64,000 bases of DNA from Devosia sp. ZB163 (GTDB lineage: Bacteria > Pseudomonadota > Alphaproteobacteria > Rhizobiales > Devosiaceae): positions 477,778 to 541,777 of the forward strand of contig NZ_JAQRMY010000001.1 in NCBI RefSeq assembly GCF_028613635.1, written 5' to 3'. Shown here piece after piece: positions 9,129 through 17,874 of the stretch (position 1 is its first letter; each line of letters opens with the position of its first letter). The notes beneath the pieces were generated by a model. It was not told the DNA's origin. It was given only the letters and a program-made list of their open reading frames with translations, and searched no databases. The position numbers and the translations under genes were made by a program.

Positions 9129-10163
9129 TTAGCCCTTTGGCAGATTGTCGCGCAGATAGAGGCCGATTTCAATGGGGGCGAGGAGGCGCCCGTCGTCCTG
9201 CCCGAGCGCGAGGCTGCGTGCGATGGCAAGGGCCGCGGCGATCTCGCCATCCGGGTTCTGGTCGATCACCACGTCGATGGCCCCGCTCGCCAGCCCCTTG
9301 CGGGTGGCGGCGGTGAGCTCGTGGGCGACGACGCGGACCTTGCCTGCCTGGCCCGAGCTTTCGAGCGCCCGGATGAGCCCGTCATTGCCGGCGCCGAGGT
9401 TGTAGATGCCGGCGAGCGGACGGCTGAGCAGTTCGGCCGCCGCCGCCTCGGTGCGCGCGTCGTCGTCGAAGCCTTCGAAGGGGCCGACGATCTCGTGCCC
9501 GGCGAATTCCGACTTCAGCACCGCCTCGAAACCCTCGCGCCGCTGGTGGTGGTCGGCGAGGCTGAGCGAGCCGGCGATGATCCCGATCGGCCCGGGCCGG
9601 ACGAACCGCCCCAGCAGCGACGCCGCGGTGCGGCCCGCCGCGTGATTGTCGATGCCGACGAAATGCCGCCGGGCCGAGCCCGGCAGGTCGGACACCAGCG
9701 TCACCACGGCGATGCCGCGGCGGTGGGCCTGGTCGATGGCGCGCCGCACCACGTCATCTTCGGTGGCGACGACGACGGCGCAGTCGCAGGACTTGGGATC
9801 GAGCGCGCCGAGCGCTGTCGCCAGCGCGGCCGGATCGAAGGCGTGGACGCGCTGCGTGTCGATCCGCAGGCGTTCGCCCTTGCTCTGGCTGGCGCGCCGC
9901 TCGATCGCATCGATCAGCCGCAGCATGAACTCATTGCGGTTGTCGGGGATGAGGAAGCTGACGCCGAGATCGCGGGCGCGCGCCAGCAGCGACGCGGAGA
10001 GGTCGCGGCGGAAATCGAGCGCCTTGATCGCCTCGGCCACCTTCTCGGCTGTCTCGCTGCGCACCCCCGGCCGGCCGTTGAGCACCCGGTCGACGGTAGC
10101 GAGCGACACGCCGGCCTCGCGGGCCACGTCATGCACCGTTGCGCGGCGTCTGGTTTCGTCCAT
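9129..10163 (-). CDS. LacI-family transcriptional regulator, probably of xylose genes
   Basis: The N-terminal 55 residues are a LacI helix-turn-helix (ATVHDVAREAGVSLATVDRV, then LNGRPGV), followed by a periplasmic-binding-protein-like sugar domain (about 60-344) with a D-x-D-x-x-A-G-style stretch (VGIDNHAAGRTAASLLG). Length of 344 residues is normal. It lies just upstream of xylB and xylA on the same strand and divergent from the aldose 1-epimerase gene with a 72-bp gap, so it likely controls both directions in response to xylose or a related sugar. I could not pick out a clear symmetric LacI operator in that gap. Confidence 0.92.
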   Translation of the reverse strand: MDETRRRATVHDVAREAGVSLATVDRVLNGRPGVRSETAEKVAEAIKALDFRRDLSASLLARARDLGVSFLIPDNRNEFMLRLIDAIERRASQSKGERLRIDTQRVHAFDPAALATALGALDPKSCDCAVVVATEDDVVRRAIDQAHRRGIAVVTLVSDLPGSARRHFVGIDNHAAGRTAASLLGRFVRPGPIGIIAGSLSLADHHQRREGFEAVLKSEFAGHEIVGPFEGFDDDARTEAAAAELLSRPLAGIYNLGAGNDGLIRALESSGQAGKVRVVAHELTAATRKGLASGAIDVVIDQNPDGEIAAALAIARSLALGQDDGRLLAPIEIGLYLRDNLPKG

Positions 10164-10235
10164 CTTGCCTCCCCCGCTTTCGCTCTCAAACGAATGCGGC
10201 TATCAACCCGTCGCACAAAAGAGGAGTTTTCGGCA

Positions 10236-11237
10236 ATGAGCGTCGCGGTGGAAGCGTTCGGCAGCTTCGAGGGCAAGCGGGTCGATCAGTTCAAGCTCAA
10301 GAGCGACACGGGCGTCGAAGTCGACCTCATTTCCTGGGGCGTCACGGTGCGCGACTGGCGCGTTCCGGTCGCCGGCGGCCTCCGCTCGGTCGTCCTCGGT
10401 TTCGACCAGCTCGATTCCTATCCCACGGCCTCGCCCTATTTCGGCTCGCTCGCCGGGCGCGTCGCCAACCGCATCAAGGACGCGAGCTTCACCCTCGACG
10501 GCAAGACCTACAAGCTCGCGAGCAATTTCGTCACCCACACGCTGCATGGCGGGCCCGAAGGAATCGGCCGGCTGGTGTGGGACGGCGAGGCCGACAGCGC
10601 CAACAACGCCGTGAGCTTCACGCTCGATTCTCCCGATGGCGCGATGGGCTTTCCGGGCAATGTGAAGTTCACCGCCACCTACACGCTCACGGGGAACACC
10701 CTGCGGCTCGACATCGCCGCCAAGGCGGACCGGCGCACGCCGATCAACGTCGTGCAGCACCAGTATTTCAACCTCGGCACCGGCAAGGATGTGCTGGACC
10801 ACACCTACAAGGTCAACGCCAGCGCCTATACCGAGCTCGGGGGCCCGCTGATCCCGACCGGCACCATCCTGCCGGTCGACGGCACCGTGTGGGACTTCCG
10901 CGCCGGCCGCACGATGCGCGACGCCGCCGGCAAGCCGATCGACTATGACGGCAATGTCGTCCTCGCCTCCGATCGCCGCTTCGAGGATCCGGTGGCCGTG
11001 GTCACCGGCCCCGACAAGGCCCTGACGCTGAAGCTCCGGACGGACCAGCCGGGCCTCCAGATCTACAATTCGGTGACCACCGATGCGTCGGCCGAAGGCA
11101 AGCATTTCGGCCACCATTGCGGCTTCTGCCTCGAGGACCAGGGCCTGCCGGATTCGGTGAACCACCCGCACTTCCCCTCGATCATCTATGGTCCCGACCG
11201 GGACTACAGCCACCGGGTCGATATCGAGATCGCCTGA
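10236..11237 (+). CDS. galM: Aldose 1-epimerase (mutarotase)
   Basis: The enzyme interconverts alpha and beta anomers of aldoses. I chose ATG 10236 (MSVAVEAFGSFEGK, 333 aa) because GAGGAG lies 10 bp upstream and the family starts there; the frame extends further upstream only as the antisense of the regulator gene. Motifs include SPYFGSLAGRVANRI, the catalytic His in THTLHGGPEG, a second His in VVQHQYFNLG and the C-terminal Glu region FCLEDQGLPDSVNHP. Its location, divergent from the LacI regulator and xylBA, suggests a role in xylose anomer conversion. The stop overlaps the start of the next gene (TGATG). Confidence 0.93.
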   Translation: MSVAVEAFGSFEGKRVDQFKLKSDTGVEVDLISWGVTVRDWRVPVAGGLRSVVLGFDQLDSYPTASPYFGSLAGRVANRIKDASFTLDGKTYKLASNFVTHTLHGGPEGIGRLVWDGEADSANNAVSFTLDSPDGAMGFPGNVKFTATYTLTGNTLRLDIAAKADRRTPINVVQHQYFNLGTGKDVLDHTYKVNASAYTELGGPLIPTGTILPVDGTVWDFRAGRTMRDAAGKPIDYDGNVVLASDRRFEDPVAVVTGPDKALTLKLRTDQPGLQIYNSVTTDASAEGKHFGHHCGFCLEDQGLPDSVNHPHFPSIIYGPDRDYSHRVDIEIA

Positions 11238-11770
11238 TGGCGGTCTGCGTCGCGCTGATCCGGGCGATCGGGCCGGTGACGCATGCCAAAATGAAGATGG
11301 CGGCGCTGCGCGATGCCTGCGCCGCCGCCGGGCTCGAGGACGTCTCGATCGTCGGCAATACCGGCAACGTCATCTTCCGCACCGGCCACACCCTCGCTGA
11401 GGCGCGGAAGATCGTGCAGGGCGCGGTGGACGGCTTCGGGCTCGGGCCGGCCAACGAGGTGTTCGTGCTGACGCCCACGGCCATGGCGGCGGTGGTGAGC
11501 GCCAACCCGTTCCCCGAGGTGGCGGCCGAGCGCCCGAGCGAGCTCGGCGTCTGCTCGTTCCACAAGGCGCCGGACTGGGCGCCGGTGCTCGACTGGGACG
11601 GGCCGGAGCTGGTGACAGCCGTGGGGGCGCACCTGGTCGTCGCCTACCCCAAGGGCGTCAGCACCAGCAAGCTCAACATCGAAAAGCGCCTCGGCGCCCG
11701 CATGACGCAGCGCAACTGGACGGTGTTTGCCGGCCTCGCCGAAAAGGCGGCGGCGCTGGCGAAGGCCTGA
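11237..11770 (+). CDS. DUF1697 family protein
   Basis: This 177-residue protein starts MAVCVALIRAIGPVTHAKMK, with the typical DUF1697 order: an opening strand, MAALRDACAAAGLEDV, NTGNVIF, and a C-terminal KLNIEKRLG-ARMTQRNWTV segment. No biochemical function is established for the family that I can name. The ATG overlaps the TGA of galM by one base, so the two are translationally coupled. No signal peptide or membrane segment is visible. Confidence 0.88.
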   Translation: MAVCVALIRAIGPVTHAKMKMAALRDACAAAGLEDVSIVGNTGNVIFRTGHTLAEARKIVQGAVDGFGLGPANEVFVLTPTAMAAVVSANPFPEVAAERPSELGVCSFHKAPDWAPVLDWDGPELVTAVGAHLVVAYPKGVSTSKLNIEKRLGARMTQRNWTVFAGLAEKAAALAKA

Positions 11771-11845
11771 CACACGGTACTGCTGACAGCATGTGGCAGC
11801 AGGCCTCGCGCATTGATCTCCGCGTACCCAACGTGGAGACGATCC

Positions 11846-12973
11846 TTGACCCCTTTCACCATCGCCATTGCCGACGCCGAGATCGCCGACCTCAGGAGCC
11901 GGCTGCAGCACGCCCGCTTCCCCGACGAGGTCGAGGATGCCGGCTGGGAGTACGGCACCAGCCTGCCGTTCCTGCGCCGCTTCGTCGCCTATTGGGGCAA
12001 TGAGTTCGACTGGCGTGCCGCCGAGGTGCGGCTCAACCGCACCCCGCAGTTCACCGCCGAGATCGACGGCGAGACGGTGCATTTCGTCCACGCACGCGGC
12101 AAGGGCTCCAGCCCGGTCCCGTTGCTCCTTACCAACGGCTGGCCGAGCAATTTCGTCGAACTCTTGCCGCTGGTCGACCGGCTGACCGCCGAGACCGATG
12201 GCACCTCGTTCGACGTGATCATTCCCTCGCTGCCCGGCTACGGCTTCTCCGGCCGGCCCAGGCACAAGGGCATGAACCTGACCCGGACGGCGCAGCTCTG
12301 GGCCAAGCTGATGGACCGGCTCGACTACCCGCGCTTTCTCACCTCGGGTTCGGACCTCGGCACAGGCGCGATGATGAGCCTCGTGCGGCACCATCCCGAG
12401 CGGCTGCTCGGCGCACACTACTGCAACGTCTTCTCGGGTTATCCGAAGCCGGACGACCCGACGCCCGAGGAGGCCGAGTACTTCCAGAAGGTCGCCTATA
12501 CCGGCTTTGTCGAGGGAGCCTACGCCCTGGTGCACGGCACCAAGCCGACGTCGCTGGCGGTGGGCCTCAACGATTCCCCGGCCGGGCTCGCCTCGTGGGT
12601 TCTCGAGAAATTCCACCGCTGGGGCGATACGGGCGGCGACATCGAGAGCGTCTTCCCGTTCGAGACGCTGGCGACGCTGCTGTCGGTCTACTGGTTCACC
12701 GAAACAATCGGCTCCTCGGTGCGGCTCTACAAGGAAGCCTTCGCCGATCACGAGGTCATGTCGCCGATGCCCAGGCACGACGTGCCGCAGGGCGTGCTGG
12801 TGCCGGCCGATGCCGACCTGCCGGCGCCGCGCGCCTGGGGCGAGCGGAACCTCCAGAACCTCATCCACTGGAACGAGACGCGCCAGGGCGGGCACTTCCC
12901 GGCACTCGAGGTCCCCGACGTGCTGGCGGGGGATATCCGGGCGTTCCAGCGCGAGGTCGCCGCGCGCGGCTAG
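11846..12973 (+). CDS. Epoxide hydrolase (EHN-type alpha/beta hydrolase), cytoplasmic paralogue
   Basis: The protein has the epoxide hydrolase N-terminal domain (PFTIAIADAEIADLRSRL) and an alpha/beta core. TNGWP is the oxyanion HGxP motif with Asn replacing His. The nucleophile Asp is likely in SGSDLGTGAM, a Tyr lies in VYWFTETIG, and the catalytic His is in QGGHFPALEVPD. I prefer TTG 11846 (375 aa, GGAG 6-8 bp upstream) to ATG 11813 (386 aa) because the family begins near PFTIA. No signal peptide is present. A paralogue with a Tat signal lies at 13901, with a WYL regulator between, which suggests shared control. Confidence 0.88.
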   Translation: MTPFTIAIADAEIADLRSRLQHARFPDEVEDAGWEYGTSLPFLRRFVAYWGNEFDWRAAEVRLNRTPQFTAEIDGETVHFVHARGKGSSPVPLLLTNGWPSNFVELLPLVDRLTAETDGTSFDVIIPSLPGYGFSGRPRHKGMNLTRTAQLWAKLMDRLDYPRFLTSGSDLGTGAMMSLVRHHPERLLGAHYCNVFSGYPKPDDPTPEEAEYFQKVAYTGFVEGAYALVHGTKPTSLAVGLNDSPAGLASWVLEKFHRWGDTGGDIESVFPFETLATLLSVYWFTETIGSSVRLYKEAFADHEVMSPMPRHDVPQGVLVPADADLPAPRAWGERNLQNLIHWNETRQGGHFPALEVPDVLAGDIRAFQREVAARG

Positions 12974-13085
12974 CGCCGGTCATCCGGGGGTGGCCGTCGG
13001 CACGGCCGCCTCCCTCGCTGCAACCGCCCCTCGCATGGTGCAGCCGGCCGAACTTGGCTAGAACGAAGGCCCGGGAGATGATTGC

Positions 13086-13799
13086 TTGGACAAGACCGAA
13101 CGCCTGTTTTCCGTCATGGATGCGCTCCGTCGTCACCGCCGCCCCGTCACGGCGGCGGCGTTGGCCGAGGAACAGGGCGTCTCCGTCCGCACGCTCTATC
13201 GCGACGTGCAGACGCTCATCGGGCTCGGCGCCCCCATCGATGGCGAGGCGGGAGTGGGCTACATGCTGAAACCCGGCTTCTTCCTGCCTCCGCTGATGTT
13301 CACCCCCGAGGAACTCGAAGCCCTCGTCCTCGGCGCGCGCTGGGTCCAGGCCCAGCCCGACGCCGGACTTGCCGGGGCCGCGCACAATGCGCTCGGCAAG
13401 ATCGCCACCGCGTCGCCCGACGACCTGCGCGATCGCATCAAGGATACCGGCCTCTGGCCTGTCCTGATGCGCGGGCCGCTCGAGCCGACGCCCGTCCTCG
13501 GCCTCGTGCGCGAGGCCATGCGCAACGAGAAGGCCCTCCACATCGCCTATGCCGACGAGGGTGGTCGCGAGAGCGAGCGCGACATCTGGCCCGTGCAGCT
13601 CGCCTACTACGAAGGCAAGCAGATCGTCGTCGGCTGGTGCTGCCTGCGCGAAGCCTTCCGCAACTTCCGCACCGACCGTGTCGTCAGGGCCGAGGCGACC
13701 GAGAACCGCTACGGCCGCCGCCGCCTGCAGCTCGCCAAGGAATGGCGCGCCGAATGGGAGCGGCTGCACCCCGACTGGGCAACCGAGGCGGGATACTGA
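13086..13799 (+). CDS. YafY-type transcriptional regulator (HTH-11 plus WYL domain)
   Basis: Residues 1-55 form a winged helix-turn-helix (DKTERLFSVMDALRRHRRPV, then ALAEEQGVSVRTLYRDVQTL), a linker follows, and the C-terminal part (about 130-205) is a WYL domain with a strand-rich KALHIAYADEGG, then IWPVQLAYYEGKQIVVGWC, which senses ligands in related regulators. The start is TTG 13086 with GGGAG upstream; 237 residues is normal. It sits between two epoxide hydrolase genes on the same strand and is a reasonable regulator of them. Confidence 0.9.
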   Translation: MDKTERLFSVMDALRRHRRPVTAAALAEEQGVSVRTLYRDVQTLIGLGAPIDGEAGVGYMLKPGFFLPPLMFTPEELEALVLGARWVQAQPDAGLAGAAHNALGKIATASPDDLRDRIKDTGLWPVLMRGPLEPTPVLGLVREAMRNEKALHIAYADEGGRESERDIWPVQLAYYEGKQIVVGWCCLREAFRNFRTDRVVRAEATENRYGRRRLQLAKEWRAEWERLHPDWATEAGY

Positions 13800-13900
13800 G
13801 GCCCCTGCCGGACACTCCTGCCACGCCCTGTCAGCAGGCCTGATGCACTCTCCTCCCAGACGCCGACGACAGTCGCCGGCGCTTTCAGAGGAGCCGCAGG

Positions 13901-15130
13901 ATGACCGTTCTCGATCGCAGACAAGTCCTCGTTGCCGCCGCGGCGGCCGCCATCGCCCCGGTCCTGGCCGGCTCCGAAGCCATCGGAGAGAGCACCATGA
14001 CCGCCGCCGTCACGCCGTTCAGGATCGACGTTTCCGACGAAGCCATCGCCGACCTCAAGGAGCGCCTCACCATGGCGCGCTGGCCGCACGCGACCACCAC
14101 CGACTGGAGCCACGGACAGCCTGTCGCCTTTATCAGGGAACTGGCCGACCAGTGGCTCGGCAAGTTCGACTGGCGCGCCTGGGAGGCCCGGCTCAACGCC
14201 TACCCGCAGTTCACGACCAAGATCGACGGGCAGACGATCCATTTCCTCCACATCAGGTCGAAGGAGGCCAACGCCTTCCCGCTGATCCTCACCCATGGCT
14301 GGCCCTCGAGCGTGATCGAGTTCTTCGAGGTGATCGGGCCGCTCAGCGACCCGCGGGCGCACGGCCTCGACCCGAGTCTTGCCTTCGATCTCGTCATTCC
14401 CTCGCTCCCCGGCTACGGCTGGTCGACGCCGCTTGCCGCGCCCGGCTGGGACACCGCGAGGGTGGCGAGGACCTGGGACACGCTGATGAAGCGGCTGGGC
14501 TATGCGCGCTACGGCGCGCAGGGCGGCGATGTCGGCGCGCTGGTGGGTAAGGAGCTCGGCATCCTCAAACCCGAAGGGCTGGTCGGTGTGCACCTGCAGC
14601 AGATCTTCGCCTTCCCGACGGGCGCCGAAGGCGAGATGGAAAAGCTCACGCCCTTCGAGCAGGAGGGCTTTGCCAACCTCGACATGTTCACCAAGTACTC
14701 GGGCTACCAGGACATCCAGTCCAAGCGCCCGGGGACCCTCGCCTACGGGCTTGTCGATTCCCCCGTCGGGCAGCTCGCCTGGAACACCGAGCTGTTCTTC
14801 GGCTTCGAGGGCGAGGGGGTCCAGTTCGTCGATCGCGACCGCTACCTCGCGCATACCTCGATCTACTGGTTCACCGCCTCGGGCGGTTCGGCCGCCAGCA
14901 TCTATCTCGAGGATGCCCGGTCGGGGTCAGGCTATCGCGAGGTGCGCAACGACACCCCGACCGGCGTCGCCGTGTTCCCGTGGGATTTCCGCTCGGTGCG
15001 CAGCTTTGCCGAGCGCGCCAACAACATTGTCCACTGGACCGAGATGCCCTCGGGCGGCCACTTCGCTGCAACCGACGCGCCGGACCTCCTGGTCGAGGAT
15101 ATCCGCAAGTTCTTCGGTGGGCTCATCTGA
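13901..15130 (+). CDS. Epoxide hydrolase, Tat-exported paralogue
   Basis: This 409-residue protein starts with a twin-arginine signal (LDRRQVLVAAAAAAIAPVLA), then an EHN domain (TPFRIDVSDEAIADLKERL) and an alpha/beta hydrolase core. HGWPSS is the oxyanion motif, the nucleophile is likely the Asp in AQGGDVGALVG, a Tyr lies in IYWFTASGGS and the catalytic His in SGGHFAATDAPD. It is clearly related to the protein at 11846-12973 but predicted to fold in the cytoplasm and move to the periplasm. GAGGAG precedes ATG 13901. The pair may act on the same substrate on either side of the membrane; the substrate is unknown. Confidence 0.9.
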   Translation: MTVLDRRQVLVAAAAAAIAPVLAGSEAIGESTMTAAVTPFRIDVSDEAIADLKERLTMARWPHATTTDWSHGQPVAFIRELADQWLGKFDWRAWEARLNAYPQFTTKIDGQTIHFLHIRSKEANAFPLILTHGWPSSVIEFFEVIGPLSDPRAHGLDPSLAFDLVIPSLPGYGWSTPLAAPGWDTARVARTWDTLMKRLGYARYGAQGGDVGALVGKELGILKPEGLVGVHLQQIFAFPTGAEGEMEKLTPFEQEGFANLDMFTKYSGYQDIQSKRPGTLAYGLVDSPVGQLAWNTELFFGFEGEGVQFVDRDRYLAHTSIYWFTASGGSAASIYLEDARSGSGYREVRNDTPTGVAVFPWDFRSVRSFAERANNIVHWTEMPSGGHFAATDAPDLLVEDIRKFFGGLI

Positions 15131-15141
15131 GCCCGTCCCGG

Positions 15142-15166
15142 GCGCGGCGGCCGATCCCCGCCGCGC
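15142..15166. terminator. Stem-loop between convergent genes
   Basis: GCGCGGCGG (15142-15150) and CCGCCGCGC (15158-15166) pair perfectly over a 7-base loop. It lies between the stop of the exported epoxide hydrolase and the stop of the opposing secreted-repeat gene, which begins at the next base. No T run follows on either strand, so this is at best a weak or Rho-assisted terminator for both directions. Confidence 0.4.
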
Positions 15167-15622
15167 TCAGTGCTTCGCCGGGCCGCCATTGGGGCTGACG
15201 AGATACCATTCCGCGCCGAAGTCCTTGAGGTCCTGCCCCTTGATGTCCCCCGGCGCGCTGTCTTCGCCGTAAAAGTACATGGGCCAGCCATTGTAGGTGA
15301 GCTGCTTGAGGCCGTCGGATCGGCTCATGGTCCCGAGCAGCGCGGCGTCCACCCCCTCGCCTCCCACCGGCTTGCCTTCGACGATCACCGCCGTCCACAT
15401 GCCGATGCAATCGTCGACGCAGGCGCTGACGGCGCCGCTGCCGTCGCGCGCGCCCTTTGTGTCGGCCTCGAACAGGTACATGGCAGAACCGTTCCCGCCG
15501 ACGAGATAGGCCCCCTCCTTGGCGTTGCGCATGACCCCGACCGGTTCGTCAGTCGATTGGGCCAGCACCGGCTGGGTCGAAAGGGCGAGCAGCAGGGTGA
15601 GTGACAGGGCACGGGCGTTCAT
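15167..15622 (-). CDS. Exported protein with secreted repeat (lipoprotein_15 family)
   Basis: The 151-residue protein has a Sec signal peptide (MNARALSLTLLLALSTQPVLAQ) and two related repeats of the type found in the 'secreted repeat of unknown function' family: GAYLVGGNGSAMYLFEADT with CVDDCIGMWTAV, then LKQLTYNGWPMYFYGEDSAPG with GAEWYLVSPNG. The start at ATG 15622 is chosen because it begins a clean signal peptide; the longer frame upstream does not. The two Cys in CVDDC are usual for the family. It is periplasmic; function is not established. It is convergent with the epoxide hydrolase and divergent from the next gene. Confidence 0.88.
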   Translation of the reverse strand: MNARALSLTLLLALSTQPVLAQSTDEPVGVMRNAKEGAYLVGGNGSAMYLFEADTKGARDGSGAVSACVDDCIGMWTAVIVEGKPVGGEGVDAALLGTMSRSDGLKQLTYNGWPMYFYGEDSAPGDIKGQDLKDFGAEWYLVSPNGGPAKH

Positions 15623-15734
15623 GGCGGCATCCTCCAAACGCTCCGACAACGTCCGCGGACCCGCGGCGGTTTCAGGGGGGTTGCGTCGCGCACGCCATCG
15701 CACCAAGAATGCCCGGTCGCGAGGAGGGCGCCCC

Positions 15735-16649
15735 ATGAAACTGCTTCACACTACGCTCGGGCCCAGGCGCGCCGACGAGCTCGGCATGATCCTGCCGCAC
15801 GAGCACGTGTTCGTTGACCTCAGGACGCCGGACCAGCCCGGCTATGCCGAGGCGGACGCGGCCGACGTGGTGCGGCTGATGGTTCCCGAGATCGAGAAGA
15901 TCAAGGCGCGCGGCATCACCGCGCTGGTCGAGTGCTCGACCGGCGGCGTCGGGCTGCGGGTCGACCTCGATCTCGCCGTCAGCCTCGCGACCGACTTCCC
16001 CATCGTCGTCCCTACCGGCAATTATCGCGAGCCCTGGATTCCGGACTGGGTTCGCGACGCGAGCGTCGATGAGCTCGAACAGAGCTTTTATCGCGACCTC
16101 GCCGAGGGCGTCGGCGATACGGGGGTCAAGGCAGCCTGGATCAAGATCTCCGCCGGCGACGACGGCATCACGCCGGTCGAGGAGAAAGTCCTGCGTGCCG
16201 CGGCCCGGGCTGCGAAGCGCACGGGCGCCGTGATAGGCAGCCACACGATCATGGGCCGGGTGGTGATGGACCAGCTCGACATCATCGAAGCCGAGGGCTA
16301 TCGCGCCGACCGCTTCATCTCCATCCACACCCAGGCCGAGAAGGACTTCGGCCTCAACCTCGCGGTGGCCGAGCGCGGCGCCTGGATCGAGTACGACAAT
16401 ATCGGCTGGGTCGACGACGAGGAGTTGGCGCCGCTGATCGTCAAGGTGCTGGAGGCCGGCAGGGGCGACCAGCTGCTCCTCAGCCATGATCGCGGCTGGT
16501 ACGATCCGGGCAAGCCCGGTGGCGGCGAGCCGCTGCCCTACACGCACCTGAGCGATGTGATGCTGCCGCTGCTGCGCGCGCGGGGTGTCGACGAGGCAGC
16601 CATCCGGCAGCTCACGGTGACCAACCCGTTCGAGGCATTCGCGCGCTGA
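15735..16649 (+). CDS. Phosphotriesterase-family metal-dependent hydrolase
   Basis: The 304-residue protein is an amidohydrolase-superfamily TIM barrel. The first metal pair is in ILPHEHVFVDL (His22, His24), the carbamylated Lys bridge is likely in VKAAWIKISAG, two more metal His lie in IGSHTIMG and ISIHTQAE, and the last Asp in LLSHDRGWY. GAGGAGG lies before ATG 15735. Members of this family include lactonases and phosphotriesterase homology proteins; the true substrate cannot be read from the sequence. It stands alone, with about 90 bp before cfa. Confidence 0.9.
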   Translation: MKLLHTTLGPRRADELGMILPHEHVFVDLRTPDQPGYAEADAADVVRLMVPEIEKIKARGITALVECSTGGVGLRVDLDLAVSLATDFPIVVPTGNYREPWIPDWVRDASVDELEQSFYRDLAEGVGDTGVKAAWIKISAGDDGITPVEEKVLRAAARAAKRTGAVIGSHTIMGRVVMDQLDIIEAEGYRADRFISIHTQAEKDFGLNLAVAERGAWIEYDNIGWVDDEELAPLIVKVLEAGRGDQLLLSHDRGWYDPGKPGGGEPLPYTHLSDVMLPLLRARGVDEAAIRQLTVTNPFEAFAR

Positions 16650-16707
16650 AACAGCGGGTTGCGGGGGGCGGGTACTTGCCAGGGCGCGGCGGGCGGCGTT
16701 AGCATTT

Positions 16708-16721
16708 GCTAGTATGCTAGC
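16708..16721 (+). promoter_or_regulatory. GCTAG-N4-CTAGC dyad upstream of cfa
   Basis: A symmetric site with 5-bp arms and a TATG spacer lies 17 bp before the cfa start codon. It would overlap the promoter region: TAGTAT at 16710-16715 could act as a -10 box. CTAG is a rare tetranucleotide in many bacteria, and a CTAG-core dyad pair also lies before padR at 20485-20528, though with a 5-base spacer. A repressor site is plausible, but the regulator is unknown. Confidence 0.4.
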
Positions 16722-16738
16722 GAAATCCGGAGTGTGTC

Positions 16739-17854
16739 ATGAGCACCGGGCCCAAGGCGTATTTCTCCCAGATCCTTGCCGATGCGGGCATCGAACTCGG
16801 CGGCAGCCGGTCTTTCGACGTGACCGTGCATGACGACCGGCTGTGGGGCCGGGTCATCAGCCATGGCACGCTGGGCTTCGGCGAAGCCTACATGGACGGC
16901 TGGTTCGACACCGACGCGCTGGACGAGTTCGTCTACCGGCTCCTCGAGTACGACATCTACGCCCACCTGAAGCCGGACCTGGGACTGGCCATCAGCGTCG
17001 TCCGCGGGCGGCTCTTCAACCGCGCCCGCAGCCGCGTCGGCGAGGTGGGCGAGAAGCACTACGATATCGGCAACGACCTCTACGCCGCCATGCTCGACAG
17101 CCGCATGATCTATTCCTGCGGCTACTGGGCCGAGGCCACCGACCTCGACGCGGCGCAGGAGGCCAAGCTCGACCTCATCTGCCGAAAGGTCGGCCTCCGG
17201 CCGGGCATGAGGGTGCTCGACATCGGCTCGGGCTGGGGCGGGTTCCTCAAGTTCGCCGCCGAGCGCTATGGCATCGAGGGCATCGGCGTCACCATCTCGA
17301 AGGAGCAGGCGGCCTACGCCGAGCAGATGAAGGGCACGCTCCCGATCGAGACTCGGCTCATGGACTACATGGCGCTCGACGGCGAGTTCGACCGGGTGAT
17401 CTCGATCGGCATGTTCGAGCATGTCGGCTACAAGAACTACGACGCCTACTTCCGCAAGGTGCGCTCGCTGCTGAAGCCGGACGGGCTGTTCCTGCTCCAC
17501 ACCATCGGCAACAACTTCACCTCGACCCACGGCGACCCGTGGACGGAAAAGTACATCTTTCCCAACGGTCTGCTCCCCTCGATCAAGCAGATCGCCAGCG
17601 CCAGCGAGCGCGTCTTCGTGCTGGAGGACTGGCACAATTTCGGCGCCGACTACGACCGGACGCTGATGGCCTGGTGGGCCAGGTTCGACGCCGCCTGGCC
17701 GAGCCTCAGGGACAAATACGGCGACCGGTTCTGGCGCATGTGGCGCTTCTACCTGCAGGTCTTCGCTGCCATGTTCCGGGCCCGCAACATGCACCTGTGG
17801 CAGCTGGTACTGAGCCCCGGCGGGGTGCGCGGAGGCTATCGGCGGATTTCGTAG
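16739..17854 (+). CDS. cfa: Cyclopropane-fatty-acyl-phospholipid synthase family methyltransferase
   Basis: The enzyme adds a methylene bridge from S-adenosylmethionine to unsaturated acyl chains of membrane phospholipids, an adaptation to acid and stationary phase. The 371 residues show the N-terminal lipid-binding part, EKHYDIGNDLYAAMLD, YSCGYW, the SAM loop VLDIGSGWGGFLKFAA, ISIGMFEHVG and the C-terminal WRFYLQVFAAMFRARN. GAG-like sequence before ATG 16739 is weak. The gene is convergent with a cold-shock/DUF1294 gene 20 bp away. A dyad overlaps its promoter. Confidence 0.94.
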   Translation: MSTGPKAYFSQILADAGIELGGSRSFDVTVHDDRLWGRVISHGTLGFGEAYMDGWFDTDALDEFVYRLLEYDIYAHLKPDLGLAISVVRGRLFNRARSRVGEVGEKHYDIGNDLYAAMLDSRMIYSCGYWAEATDLDAAQEAKLDLICRKVGLRPGMRVLDIGSGWGGFLKFAAERYGIEGIGVTISKEQAAYAEQMKGTLPIETRLMDYMALDGEFDRVISIGMFEHVGYKNYDAYFRKVRSLLKPDGLFLLHTIGNNFTSTHGDPWTEKYIFPNGLLPSIKQIASASERVFVLEDWHNFGADYDRTLMAWWARFDAAWPSLRDKYGDRFWRMWRFYLQVFAAMFRARNMHLWQLVLSPGGVRGGYRRIS

Positions 17855-17874
17855 GCGCTGCGGGGTGCCTGAGT

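Noticed and set aside
10164-10235. LacI operator between the regulator and galM genes
   Set aside because: No convincing symmetric site with a central CG could be found by eye, though control from this gap remains likely.
11204-12895. 563-codon minus-strand frame opposite the DUF1697 and epoxide hydrolase genes
   Set aside because: It spans two unrelated genes and their gap; composition is that of an antisense frame.
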